Source: Aldehydirespirator sp965220485 (GTDB lineage: Bacteria > Actinomycetota > Acidimicrobiia > Acidimicrobiales > Aldehydirespiratoraceae). From it: DNA of 64,000 nt. This document shows positions 9,739 to 18,417 of this stretch, one piece after another. The stretch is from the NCBI GenBank assembly GCA_965220485.1, contig OZ244832.1, positions 3,782,001 to 3,846,000 on the forward strand, written 5' to 3'. A program made the translations under genes and the position numbers. The stretch's first letter is position 1; each line of letters starts with the position of its first letter. The notes beneath the pieces are model-generated. The model saw nothing but the letters and a program-made list of their open reading frames with translations, was not told where the DNA came from and did no database searches.

Positions 9739-10503
9739 ATGGCAGAGATGACAAACCGGGCCTGGGTGGGAGATGCACTCGAGCTGCTCGCGAAGGGACT
9801 CAAGCCGTTCGTCAAGACTCACATGTCGAAGACTTCTCCTCGGGGCGCGAACTGGTTGCAGGAGTTCGTCCGCGCCGGCAGGCGCACTCCCTCCCTTGAT
9901 GATCCCAGCTTCCTGCTGGAGGTCCTCGACCGCGGGTGGCGGCGCATGGGTGGGCAGTTCCCCGACGCGACCCGCAACAGCATCAAACTTCTGGTGTCCG
10001 CCCTGCGAGAAGAGCGAAACGTCTGGGCGCACTATGACGCCATCGACGGTCACGACGCAGCACATGCCATTAGCGGCATCGTCAAGTTGCTGCGGGCGGT
10101 GGACGCCGTAGAGGCGGACGAGGCCCAGCATCTGCTCGATAACTTCAACCGCGCCCAAAGCGTGGGCGGGGCCGGAATGGCGCCGTCGGCGCTGGGGGCG
10201 CGACCCGCTGCCAGCCGACGATCACCGACGCCGACGGTGGATCAAATCCTCGACTGCTTGAACCGCGAGCGCATCCGTGCGACCTACAGAGCAGTTGGTG
10301 AGGTTCTCGGGCGACCTGCTCAAAGCGTTGGAGGAGTGCTCGGGAGCCGCACCAAGCGGGCTTCGTGGGTCGTGAACTCCCGGACTGGCAAGCCCACCGG
10401 CTATAGCGCCGATGAGAAGCACCCAGAGTTGCATCGCACAGAGCAGATCATCAGGACGGGCGAGGAACTCCGTCAGTTGCTTCAAGAGTGCGCGACCTGG
10501 TGA
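9739..10503 (+). CDS. Swt1-like HEPN domain protein
   Basis: 254 aa from the ATG at 9739, which has GAGGTG 4 nt upstream. The N-terminal half (MTNRAWVGDALELLAKGL to about residue 125) matches Swt1-type HEPN domains, with the RNase motif R-x4-H as RNVWAH (R93, H98). The C-terminal part (IRATYRAVGEVLGRPAQSVGG) looks like a winged-helix segment seen in small DNA-binding proteins. HEPN nucleases of this type occur in defence and toxin-antitoxin loci, and this one sits in the island. The target is unknown. Confidence 0.72.
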   Translation: MAEMTNRAWVGDALELLAKGLKPFVKTHMSKTSPRGANWLQEFVRAGRRTPSLDDPSFLLEVLDRGWRRMGGQFPDATRNSIKLLVSALREERNVWAHYDAIDGHDAAHAISGIVKLLRAVDAVEADEAQHLLDNFNRAQSVGGAGMAPSALGARPAASRRSPTPTVDQILDCLNRERIRATYRAVGEVLGRPAQSVGGVLGSRTKRASWVVNSRTGKPTGYSADEKHPELHRTEQIIRTGEELRQLLQECATW

Positions 10504-10546
10504 TCACTCGTCTCTGAAGCTCCACTCCGCCAGGAGGACTCCACAG

Positions 10547-10870
10547 ATGCCCATCTCCCAAGCCCGCATGGCAGAAGGGAACTGCACAGGCTACGGCGTG
10601 GCGACCCCTCGGCTGACGTGGTTGGCAGTTGATGCTGTTGAGCGCCCGGACCTGGTGGAGCAAGTGTCGGAGCTTCTCGAATTTGAGTGCCCCAGTTGGT
10701 GTCGACCGTTTCGGCGTCCCCGGTCACTATTGGTGCTGCGCGTAGCCTCTCACCGAGGATCACGCCGATGGCCCCCAAACGGTGGACCCTCCCAGCTATC
10801 TCAACTTCCACCACCCGGAGGGACGCTGCCCGTTCGACAATCACCTTACAAGTCCTCCACTAACAACTAA
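10547..10870 (+). CDS. Small hypothetical ORF with good RBS, possibly a gene remnant
   Basis: 107 codons. The ATG at 10547 is preceded by AGGAGG at 9-nt spacing. The first 60 residues look protein-like and include a CPSWC pair; the last 45 are Arg/Pro-rich and resemble a frame entered after a frameshift or truncation. No family recognised. It could be the 5' part of a decayed gene following the HEPN gene. Confidence 0.3.
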   Translation: MPISQARMAEGNCTGYGVATPRLTWLAVDAVERPDLVEQVSELLEFECPSWCRPFRRPRSLLVLRVASHRGSRRWPPNGGPSQLSQLPPPGGTLPVRQSPYKSSTNN

Positions 10871-11016
10871 CCCCGCGAATTCCAGGCCCGAGGCCCGCGA
10901 TCACGTGACTCGAACCGGTTTCAGCAACCCCACATCCCACGTCTGCGCGGAGGGCCCATCGGTCCCAAGGGGTAGGGAAGGCCGCACGTTCGCTGGGCCT
11001 CCGCGTCGGGACTCGA

Positions 11017-11036
11017 CTATGGTCCACTATGGTCCA
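11017..11036 (+). promoter_or_regulatory. Tandem 10-bp repeat upstream of the original MBL gene start
   Basis: CTATGGTCCA occurs twice head to tail, ending 3 bp before the ATG at 11040 that was the start of the MBL gene before MITE insertion. It may be an operator or a translational element; there is no Shine-Dalgarno sequence there. Confidence 0.35.
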
Positions 11037-11052
11037 AGCATGTTTCAACTAG

Positions 11053-11151
11053 GAGACTGCTGAGTAATGCCGATTTCGGCCAACCCACAAGCCTCTGACC
11101 TGGGGTTTTATGATCACGAAACTAGCAATTTGTGACTTACTCAGCAGTCTC
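11053..11151. mobile_element. 99-bp MITE with IS1182-type ends
   Basis: Inverted ends GAGACTGCTGAGTAA (11053-11067 and complement 11137-11151) are flanked on both sides by CTAG, taken as a 4-bp target duplication. The same ends flanked by CTAG bound the IS1182-family element at 32.3-35.5 kb, so this is a non-autonomous derivative mobilised by that transposase. It has no coding capacity of its own but lies inside the 5' end of the MBL gene and now supplies that gene's start codon. Confidence 0.85.
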
Positions 11152-12342
11152 CTAGGCGTCCTAAACGTGGGACATGGCCTTTGCGTGGTTGCCAACTGCC
11201 ATCATCGGTCTTTCGTGTACGATTGCGGAGATCTAGGCAAGAGGAAGGAACCGCTAAGCTGGCAACGCCTACGCAATTATTCGGTCCCCCGCGGACAGAT
11301 TTCCGCCGTCGCCGTTAGTCATCTGCATCGGGACCATTATCAGGGCCTATTGTTACCACTACCGAACTTCAGGGCAGATCTCAATCTGATACTTGGTCGC
11401 CTCCCTACGATCAACGGCAATACTGCGCTCACACAAGCCTTTGCGATGCGCCTGATTACCATTTCAGATCCCCAGTCTGGACCGCGAGACTTCGATCTAA
11501 TCGACAGCCTTCAACACTCTGCACGAAATCTCAAGACGAGATGGGTGCATAAGGGTTGCACGTTCAGATCCGCTTGCCAGACATGGACCGTCAAGTGGCC
11601 ACCAACTGAGATCATTCTTGGTCAATCTAAACTCACCGCCTTGCAAAAGGCAATTGACGCCTATGATGCCGCAGCAGCGGAGATCCCTTGGCTGGAGGAT
11701 CGCCTTAACCGGATACGAGAGAACTCAGTATTCAAGGCATGGGAGGCGTCACGCGAGAAATGGGACGGCGACGCGGATGTACCCGTCGAATATGTCCTAG
11801 ATTCAGATGAAGTCAAGGACTCGGATAGATTCGAGGATGAAGCGGGAGACGACGTGGAGGTTTCTGACGAAGATGGGGCGGGTGCGAACGACCTAACTTC
11901 CGAACAGCGGTTTCTTCTGTCTCAGGCTAATACAAGAATGAGAAGAGCAGCCAACGACATGTCAATGGTGCTCGTGTCCAATAACGGAGTACTCTTGACA
12001 GGTGATGCCACCCCGTCGGTCATGGAACTCGTGTTTGGTTCAGGATCACACCAATTCGCCGTAGTGGTTACCCCCCACCACGGCGGCAAGAAATACGTGC
12101 CCGATGCGGTCGAGAGAGGTGATCTGTCAAGTCGCTTCTGGGCTACGTCGACGAGTAAGCAATACTTGAGGAATGTCTCTCCGATCTACGACCGGTTCCG
12201 AGGACATCTTCGAACTGATAGAGACTGCTGCGAGACACTAGGCTGCAACATAAACTTCCTGATGAGCCACTCGTGCATCCGATCAAGTGCGACGGCTGTT
12301 CCTTACTGGGCGACATGCTCCCCTGTGGAGTTTGTGATTTGA
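11110..12342 (+). CDS. MBL-fold metallo-hydrolase (ComEC-like hydrolase domain), 5' end rewritten by MITE
   Basis: 410 aa. Metallo-beta-lactamase fold with LGVLNVGHGLCVV as first strand, the metal motif HLHRDH (H71, H73, D75, H76), a later TGDA and TPHHGG. Between the motifs is a long insertion (about residues 170-285) that is helical and then very acidic. Residues 1-14 are encoded by the MITE. Joining the flanks across one CTAG gives an in-frame ATG at 11040 reading MFQLGVLNVGHG, so that was the ancestral start; it now meets TGA after 7 codons. The GC content is lower than in core genes. Nuclease, phosphodiesterase or other hydrolase activity cannot be told from sequence. Confidence 0.8.
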   Translation: MITKLAICDLLSSLLGVLNVGHGLCVVANCHHRSFVYDCGDLGKRKEPLSWQRLRNYSVPRGQISAVAVSHLHRDHYQGLLLPLPNFRADLNLILGRLPTINGNTALTQAFAMRLITISDPQSGPRDFDLIDSLQHSARNLKTRWVHKGCTFRSACQTWTVKWPPTEIILGQSKLTALQKAIDAYDAAAAEIPWLEDRLNRIRENSVFKAWEASREKWDGDADVPVEYVLDSDEVKDSDRFEDEAGDDVEVSDEDGAGANDLTSEQRFLLSQANTRMRRAANDMSMVLVSNNGVLLTGDATPSVMELVFGSGSHQFAVVVTPHHGGKKYVPDAVERGDLSSRFWATSTSKQYLRNVSPIYDRFRGHLRTDRDCCETLGCNINFLMSHSCIRSSATAVPYWATCSPVEFVI

Positions 12343-12834
12343 AGATTCAGAGCCTTCGCGGATTCGTTAGGAGCGGGTGACTGAGGGTTCCTGAGTAGGG
12401 GTCGAGACCCTGCTGGGATCGAGAACTTCTTCCGCCGGCGCGCGCCCCGCAAGTTGTTTCTTGGATACCGACAGATCGACGAGCACCTACAGGCGGATCC
12501 GCCCTCCACTCGCCGACCCGGGAGGACCTGGATACCGGCTCCTGCGTGTCGCCCCCAGAACACGCCGCAACCACCAGCCACGACCACCACGAGCGCCGGG
12601 TTCCCGATCGGAAGTCGCCCCGCCCGCAGGCCACCACGCTCCACAGAGCAGCCAGTGTAAGAGCCGTGAAGTGCAACCTGGCACCGAACTCCCGGCGCCC
12701 ACTGCGAAGCCACGGTGCCCCTCACTGTGATCGCGTTGGTGTGTTCGGCGCCTGCGGGCCTACCGCTGGCTCCAGAGGCGAACAGGCCGAGCCCAATGCT
12801 CCTCGAGTGGGCCGACCGATGGAACCCCACCCAG
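12343..12834. other. Intergenic stretch, nothing recognised
   Basis: 492 bp between the MBL gene and the convergent darG remnant. Overlapping frames exist but are Arg/Pro-rich with no ribosome-binding site or family similarity. No tRNA or repeat seen. Confidence 0.5.
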
Positions 12835-13890
12835 CTAGGCCGCGGTGGCTAGCCAGCCGTGGTCGTGGAGGCGCTGCCAGGCGGACTCGATGTGTTGTGC
12901 GGTGAACATGCGTCGCTTGCGTTGGCTCCAGCTCTGGACTCGCTTGGTCACGCCGCCCAGATCAGCGACGTTCCCCTTGCGGGCCGCCATCCAGTGAACG
13001 CTGGCGAGTAGTTCGAGTCCGTACGCGGATTCGTAACCCTCGACCAGTTTGAGCACGCGCTGGATGCGTTCGGCGATTTGGTGATTCTCTGCGAGGGCCT
13101 CGGATGCCTCGTTGGCCCCACCTGGAAGCACGGTGATCGGCTCGGCTTCGCGCACCTTCTTCGAGCCGTCACCGAAGCCTTCGAGTTGATGGCCTTCAAG
13201 CGACTTGAGCACATGGCGAAGGTTGCCGGCGTAGGGACCGTAGATCTTGGCCTGGTAATCCAACTTGAGGTCTTCGCCTGCCTCCTGCAGGAAGTACATG
13301 AGCTTGTGGATCTCGATTAGCGAGACGAACAGCGCTACCTGCGAGTACTGGTCGATCACCGACACGAGCGCCGCCGTGCTCGTAGTCAGCCTCGGGCGCG
13401 GGGTCGATACCGCCATGTCGGCAGCGTTAGGAGCATCCTCCGGGGCGTACAGGTGAACGACGACATCGAGGTCGCCCAAGCGCTCCTTGATTAGCGACCG
13501 AACTTCGTCCCAGTCCAGCCCGCCGTGGCCGCAGCCAAGCGGCGGCAGCGCGATGGAGGAGATCTCCAGCTCCTCGATCACATCGCGTAGATCGTCGAGG
13601 CCGTCGGCCACGTCGCGAATGCGGGACCTGGTGCGCCAATGACCCTTGGTCGGGAAGTTGATGATCCAGCGCGGTGGCATGAGCTAACCGTTGTCGAAGA
13701 CGAACACCTCGCCAAGTCTCACGGCTTGTTTGTTGCAGGCTGCTGCGTAAGCCTTGAAGTTCGCTGGGAACGCGTTCTTGAACTGGAGGGCGATCCCCTT
13801 GCCCATCACGCCGACCGTGTTGACAGAATTCGCAAGCGCCTCCACATCCGCCTTCAGCAGGTTGCCGTGTGCGTCGATGAACTCAGCCAT
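12835..13890 (-). pseudogene. darG: darG antitoxin (macrodomain ADP-ribosylglycohydrolase) interrupted by an amber codon
   Basis: DarG removes ADP-ribose from DNA and neutralises DarT. From the ATG at 13890 the frame encodes a macrodomain start (NSVNTVGVMGKGIALQFK) up to VFVFDNG, then TAG at 13684-13686. Immediately after, in the same frame, comes LMPPRWIINFPTKGHWR, the continuation of the same macrodomain, followed by PLGCGHGGLDW and the helical DarG C-terminal domain to 12835. One base change (for example TCG to TAG) explains the break. An internal ATG at 13680 could restart translation, but the two halves would have to associate. The partner toxin gene is almost completely deleted. Confidence 0.85.
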
Positions 13891-13967
13891 CAGAAGTACC
13901 ACTCGGGTCCGGGTCTGACGAGGACCTCCTGCCGACGCTCCTTAGAGCGTGCTCGGCCCGTCGGCAT
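13890..13967 (-). pseudogene. darT: Remnant of darT toxin, C-terminal tip only
   Basis: In the frame directly upstream of darG the last codons read SKERRQEVLVRPGPEWYF and stop at a TGA that overlaps the darG ATG (TGATG), the coupling expected in a darTG operon. The VRPxxWYF end matches the C-terminus of many DarT proteins. Upstream of about 13967 the frame is closed by a stop and no DUF4433/DarT sequence remains. Identification rests on a short tail plus position. Confidence 0.55.
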
Positions 13968-14079
13968 TTCTCACCGGTGCGTCCAGTCACTCCGAGGAAC
14001 GCCGGTCAGGAACGTGGTCATGCCCCCGGAACTCAGGCATCCGCCGCTCTCATGCGGTCCGGTTCATTGTCTGCGGCCG

Positions 14080-14298
14080 TCAGGACGTGTGGCACGCGTT
14101 CGCGCAGTAGTAGCAACCGTTGATCCGCACATTGGGATACCGGCGTTTAGCTGTCGCCACAGCCGACTGGCAGGTCGGGTGCTGCCCAAGGTAGATGCGA
14201 TTGTGCTCGGCAGGAAGGCACCAGTTCCCAACGTCGAGGTTATGGACCTCGTGATCGCCGTTGGTCTGTGCCTGATTGTTCATGCAGTACGACGCCAT
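14080..14298 (-). CDS. Conserved small protein, 72 aa, Cys-rich
   Basis: MASYCMNNQAQTNGDHEVHN at the start and NGCYYCANACHTS at the end match a widespread small-protein family of unknown function found in many bacterial accessory regions. The C-terminal CxxC-x3-C arrangement suggests metal binding. The ATG at 14298 has GGAGGAG 6 nt upstream on the minus strand. Confidence 0.7.
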   Translation of the reverse strand: MASYCMNNQAQTNGDHEVHNLDVGNWCLPAEHNRIYLGQHPTCQSAVATAKRRYPNVRINGCYYCANACHTS

Positions 14299-14428
14299 GA
14301 GTACTCCTCCTTCATCGTCGTGCCTCACACGCGAACGCGGAGGAACTCTCTCGCTGCGTACACAGGCTGGCTGAGGGGTGTGACAACAGAGCGCGTGTTC
14401 GCTGACAAGAAGAGCGACGCAGTGAGCG

Positions 14429-15196
14429 CTACGACAGCAGCATGTGGCCGAGTTCGGAGACGCTGGCCATCTCGTCTTGGGTGAGTGCCTCGGCGTCGGG
14501 CGATCGGGCCAGCCGTCGGAGCCGGGCGAACGTGTATCGGAGATCCTGGTCCGGCGAGAACCACTTGACCAACGTCGTCCCGACCCAGTCGCGTAGCTCA
14601 GCGCTGGCCCCAGTGATGGAGTCGACGGCATCGTCGAAGTCGCAGCTCTGGACGAGACGGACGAGATCGTGGATGTCGGAGCCGACCTTCTCCGGGTGGT
14701 TGCTCTGCGAGCGGTGGGGAATGGCGACGGCCTTGAGGGCTATCAGAGAGGATGCGGTTGCGATCGGAGCGCTCGCCCTAGCGACGACGGTCTCGTCTTC
14801 GACGACAACAAGTTCGGTTGATTCACTGGTGGCTAGGGCCATGCGCCGGGCGAGGGCGAAGGCCCGCTCGCCCGGCTCGGTCGGCAGAGGGGTGTCGGCT
14901 GTGTCGGCCATGACATCGACTACCACCGCAGCGCCGCCTTGGTTGAGTTGCAGTTTGGCGGCTGTGAGGCGATCGGCACCGGGTTCGGCGACGAGGATCT
15001 CGACGAGCGACGGCTGGTTGCGGCTCACGGTGTCGAGGTCGTTGGTGACACGGTGGACGTCGGTGATGCGCACGTAGACGGCGAACCCTCCCACGACTGC
15101 CCACTGGGGTTCGGCTGGGAAGCGGTTGAGCGCGCCGACGAATGATCGGATGTGGCCACCCCGGCCGCTCACGAGGACCACGGGCTCACCAGGCAC
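14429..15196 (-). CDS. AbiEii-like nucleotidyltransferase (type IV toxin-like)
   Basis: 255 aa, GTG start at 15196. The pattern WAVVGGFAVYVR followed by RVTNDLDTV is the GG...TxDxD nucleotidyltransferase core of MNT/AbiEii proteins, and a further conserved stretch KVGSDIHDLVRLV follows. AbiEii and MenT toxins transfer nucleotides to tRNA; whether this protein does is not known. It overlaps the upstream AbiEi-like gene by 11 bp, so the two are translationally coupled in the usual antitoxin-first order. Confidence 0.78.
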   Translation of the reverse strand: MPGEPVVLVSGRGGHIRSFVGALNRFPAEPQWAVVGGFAVYVRITDVHRVTNDLDTVSRNQPSLVEILVAEPGADRLTAAKLQLNQGGAAVVVDVMADTADTPLPTEPGERAFALARRMALATSESTELVVVEDETVVARASAPIATASSLIALKAVAIPHRSQSNHPEKVGSDIHDLVRLVQSCDFDDAVDSITGASAELRDWVGTTLVKWFSPDQDLRYTFARLRRLARSPDAEALTQDEMASVSELGHMLLS

Positions 15197-16271
15197 GGAC
15201 GATCCCTTCGGCCTTCCACTGATCGAGTGCTTCGAGGCCGCGGGCTTGGTCCTGGGCGATGTCCAGGGCGACGACGATGTGGTTCGCTACCGGCCACTGC
15301 TCTCCGGTTAGGCGGGAGTGGTCCACTCTCCGGAGACACGCGAACCGGACGGGCGCCACCGCCACAGTGCAGGCTCGTGACGCGGGATTGGTTGCTTCGC
15401 CTAGGTAGGAGCGCGCGGCGCGGAGGGCTGATTCGGAGGGCACGTAGAAGTCTGGTGGGTAGTCGCCGGCTGCGACGATCGGTATGCCCCACGACGCGGC
15501 GGCTCGGGTGTCGGTAAGCGCCCAGCCTGTCGAGTCTTCCGGCTCGTCGAGGCCAAGCCCCAGCCGCTTCGCCTCGCGGGCGCCGGTGTCGGGGAGTGTC
15601 GCCAACAGAACGGCTCGCCGCCGCCACACCGTTAGAAGCGTGTGGAAGAGATCCGGGACCATCGCTTCACCAGCGGAGGTGAGAAGACCATCGTCTCGCA
15701 GCCCCGCCATGGCACTGGAGGCAGCGCTGGGAACTCGGTCGATGTAGCGAGCGATCTGACGAACGCCGTGGGGCTGGTCAGGCGTCAGCAAGCAAGCGAT
15801 TGCTACTTCCTTGGCGACCTGGCTGTCGAGCGACCCGCGGCGACCGCCGGCCGGCGGGAGCGCGGACTCCACGAGCATGTCGATGAACAAGGGTGGGCTC
15901 ACGATCCGCAGTTCCCCGCGCCGATCGAAGTAGTTGACCCCCGCCTCCCGCATCGACTGCTTGGCATCGGCAGCAATGCGATCGGCAACAACGATCAGCG
16001 GCACGTCCCGCGGAGCACTTCCTGCCAGAAGTGCTCCGTGCGCGGCAGTGACTACCGACTTGACCTCAACCTCGAATCGCTGGCCAGCAGCCTCAACCAC
16101 AGCGTCAACGGGCACTTCACCGGCTGACGGCTCTCTCGACAAGAGGTTGGTCACGACACCGATGCGACCTAGAGCCTCCGATAGGGCAGTGACAGCGTCT
16201 TGCTCCAGCACAGCGGTGGCTCGTCGAGGCACGAACAAGAGTCTATCTGATAGTTCTGTGTTCGTGAACAC
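15186..16271 (-). CDS. AbiEi-like antitoxin/regulator with N-terminal nuclease-like domain
   Basis: 361 aa. The first about 110 residues contain VDAVVEAAGQRFEVEVKSV, a D-x(n)-ExK arrangement as in PD-(D/E)XK folds. The middle (AIACLLTPDQPHGVRQIARYIDRV) is a winged-helix DNA-binding domain, and the C-terminal half resembles AbiEi-type regulators. The predicted GTG start at 16271 lies within a strong inverted repeat (16252-16285), so the true start may be further downstream and the repeat an operator. It is the first gene of the pair with the AbiEii-like protein. Confidence 0.7.
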   Translation of the reverse strand: MFTNTELSDRLLFVPRRATAVLEQDAVTALSEALGRIGVVTNLLSREPSAGEVPVDAVVEAAGQRFEVEVKSVVTAAHGALLAGSAPRDVPLIVVADRIAADAKQSMREAGVNYFDRRGELRIVSPPLFIDMLVESALPPAGGRRGSLDSQVAKEVAIACLLTPDQPHGVRQIARYIDRVPSAASSAMAGLRDDGLLTSAGEAMVPDLFHTLLTVWRRRAVLLATLPDTGAREAKRLGLGLDEPEDSTGWALTDTRAAASWGIPIVAAGDYPPDFYVPSESALRAARSYLGEATNPASRACTVAVAPVRFACLRRVDHSRLTGEQWPVANHIVVALDIAQDQARGLEALDQWKAEGIVRAW

Positions 16272-16285
16272 GAGAACACAGAACT
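16252..16285. promoter_or_regulatory. 12-bp perfect inverted repeat, likely autoregulatory operator
   Basis: AGTTCTGTGTTC (16252-16263) and GAACACAGAACT (16274-16285) flank a 10-nt spacer, at the 5' end of the AbiEi-like gene. AbiEi antitoxins are known to bind inverted repeats upstream of their operon with the winged-helix domain. Overlap with the annotated GTG suggests either leader binding or a downstream start. Confidence 0.6.
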
Positions 16286-16405
16286 AGCTATCGCTTCTTC
16301 GGGCCGACATTGAGGACCCCCGGTGCGATCGCAACACGGGCGTCGTGAAGCCGCACAAGCCATCAAGAGTTTGGGTCCTGACCGGAAGCCGGGTAGCTAG
16401 GCGCC

Positions 16406-17323
16406 CTAACTCTCGTACCCCAGGGAGTCGTAGAGCGTGACGGCATCACTCGCGTCGATGTCCCACTCCAGCGCCAGGCAACGGGCACCGATCATCCTGT
16501 CGAACTCAGCAACGCCGCCGCCCTTCAACACCCCGGTCGCGATTTGCTCGGCGAAACACGGCTCAGTGCTTGTCCCCTCGAGTTCCGACTGGACCCTGCC
16601 CGCGGTCATAGCAAGAAGGTCGACCAGATCACTGACAAACGTGTCGCTAGAGATGTCATTCATTTGCTCATATGCGGTCGCGAAATCCGATGTAGCCGAC
16701 TCAACGACAGCGAGGACAATCTCGTGGGACTGCTGTTCGTCTGGCAGTTGGGAGATGCCCGACAGTGCTTGTAGGGAATGCTGGCATTGATCGAATAGGT
16801 CCGCGAGAGGGCTGGGATGCGCAGCGGGCAGCACCTCAAGACCTTCAGCATTGGGGAACGGCCACATGTTGCCGACCAGCTTCGTAGCCAGGCTTGGAAC
16901 CGGTCGGCGATCGCGCAGCGGAACGAAGACGAAGGTCTCTCCCACAGGTCGGTCCGCGCCGAGCACCTCCTCAAGGCTGGCGACAGCGGCTGGCCAATCG
17001 AGTAGGGAAGCAACATCGACTGACACCAAGTACTCGGCGATGCCTGCGTGTTCGCGATCGATGTGGCGGATCGTGGCTGCTAGGCCGGTCTCTCGAAGGG
17101 TGGATTGGACAGCAGTGCGCCTGGTCTGATTGCGGCGGCGCTCAGCCTGCCTGCAAGTCTGGGCAGCGCGCTGCAGCGCACGGGCTGGTGTTCCCGATTG
17201 CGCGCTACGCCTGATGCGAGCCACATCCGCATTGGCTTCTGCGAGTTCGTTGATCACTGCATAAAGATCCAGCAGCGTGGAGCGGAGCGAGTCGAGACAG
17301 GGTGGATGGCCCTCAATTCCCAT
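16406..17323 (-). CDS. Hypothetical protein, 305 aa
   Basis: No family recognised. Mostly alpha-helical, with a basic Arg/Gln-rich segment (about 35-75) and an acidic C-terminal half; no membrane segment or signal peptide. The ATG at 17323 has no strong ribosome-binding site, so the start is uncertain. It lies in the island between the type IV-like pair and an IS remnant, on the same strand. GC and codon use look coding throughout. Confidence 0.5.
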   Translation of the reverse strand: MGIEGHPPCLDSLRSTLLDLYAVINELAEANADVARIRRSAQSGTPARALQRAAQTCRQAERRRNQTRRTAVQSTLRETGLAATIRHIDREHAGIAEYLVSVDVASLLDWPAAVASLEEVLGADRPVGETFVFVPLRDRRPVPSLATKLVGNMWPFPNAEGLEVLPAAHPSPLADLFDQCQHSLQALSGISQLPDEQQSHEIVLAVVESATSDFATAYEQMNDISSDTFVSDLVDLLAMTAGRVQSELEGTSTEPCFAEQIATGVLKGGGVAEFDRMIGARCLALEWDIDASDAVTLYDSLGYES

Positions 17324-17436
17324 GAGGTGCCATGGCTCGCTGATTGCACCCTGCAGGTGCTTCTCAAGGACTGTGCCACTGATGTAGGCCGCCAGCGCTC
17401 GATATCCATCTGGGTTGTTAAGCGGCTCTTCGCGTT

Positions 17437-17790
17437 TTAGGTCGGAGTGAGGGTTTCGAGCAGTGCCCAGTTGGGTTTGCCTGCGTAGAGCAGGGCTCGG
17501 ATGCGGTAGTTGTCGAAGTTGGTGAACCCGAAGGCGGCGCGTTTGACGCGTTTGATGAGGTTGTTGGCTGCTTCGGTGGGGGCGTTGGTGACTCGGGCGG
17601 CGTGCCAGTTGGAGATTTGGGTTCTCCAGGTGGCGATGGTGCGGCCGAGCCGGTTGATCTCTTCGGGCAGGCCCGGTTCTTGGAGGTCGGCGGCGAGTTG
17701 GGCGACGGTGGCGGCGCCGACTTTGGCGCAGGGGATGTCATAGACGGACCTGAGGGTCTCTTTGATGGTCGCCGGTTCTCCGGCCATGGC
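17437..17790 (-). pseudogene. C-terminal remnant of an ISL3-like transposase
   Basis: About 118 codons ending at 17437. The string VTNAPTEAANNLIKRVKR and GFTNFDNYRIRALLYAG match the C-terminal end of ISL3-type DDE transposases (the E of DDE lies in NAPTEAANN). No DDE domain N-terminal part remains upstream, where the sequence joins the 3' end of a different minus-strand gene. Dead fragment. Confidence 0.75.
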
Positions 17791-18313
17791 ACGGGGTCGT
17801 CGGACAAATCCATCCTCCGTGTATGCCTTCACCCCCTAGAAAGTCGTGATCTTGTCGTCGCTTACCGAAGCGGGTACCACACCCACCAGCACAGCGGACA
17901 TCCCTGTGCACGCGGGCACGTTTACGTTCGTTACGATCTGCCGCAAAATCCTTAGAGAGGAAAAGCGCTTCCGCCACTAACGGATCGCAACCATCTGCCA
18001 CTGGCAGGTGTTGGGGCCGCTTGCGTTCCTTAATGAGTTGAGGTATGAGTGTATCTCGTCGAAGGACGTTGACTCGTCCCATCAATACAAGAGCGACATA
18101 GCGGGTAGCCGTTCGCTTGACGAGGCGTAGGCGTCTTGCCAAAGACAATACTTGGACTTCTCTCGGAGTGATATAAATGTCGTCTAGGAAATCGTAGTAA
18201 CAACGCAGGTACCTGATGATCGCCCATCGGTTGATAGGCGGCTTAGTTTGCACGAGCACCAAGATCATCAAGGAGATGACGGTCGCGATGTGGGCGTAGT
18301 CTTCTAACTGCAT
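17738..18313 (-). CDS. Hypothetical protein with N-terminal membrane segment; 3' end probably altered by IS remnant
   Basis: 191 codons from the ATG at 18313, which has a perfect AGGAGG 5 nt upstream. One hydrophobic segment lies near the start (IATVISLMILVLVQ), followed by a basic cytosolic part. The last about 30 codons overlap the ISL3 remnant in another frame and look non-native, so the original stop was probably lost. No family recognised. It is the last gene of a minus-strand run, 105 bp after the coiled-coil membrane protein. Confidence 0.5.
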   Translation of the reverse strand: MQLEDYAHIATVISLMILVLVQTKPPINRWAIIRYLRCYYDFLDDIYITPREVQVLSLARRLRLVKRTATRYVALVLMGRVNVLRRDTLIPQLIKERKRPQHLPVADGCDPLVAEALFLSKDFAADRNERKRARVHRDVRCAGGCGTRFGKRRQDHDFLGGEGIHGGWICPTTPCHGRRTGDHQRDPQVRL

Positions 18314-18417
18314 GAGACCTCCTGTGGTTCCGAGTGAACTGAAACTAATACCGGGGGTCGGGCAAGGCAACGTGATCCGTCATCTAGCCCTGGCACCACA
18401 CTCTCATGTCAAGATGA

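Noticed and set aside
10740..10800. Homology between this stretch and 58197-58250 (shared CTCACCGAGGATCA.GCCGATGG)
   Set aside because: Only about 60 bp of partial similarity without an obvious gene; may be a common gene remnant, but I cannot support an identity.
12835..13890. Amber read-through (pyrrolysine or suppression) in darG
   Set aside because: Only one gene is affected, the toxin is deleted and core genes here end in TAG normally (clpC), so a nonsense mutation is simpler.
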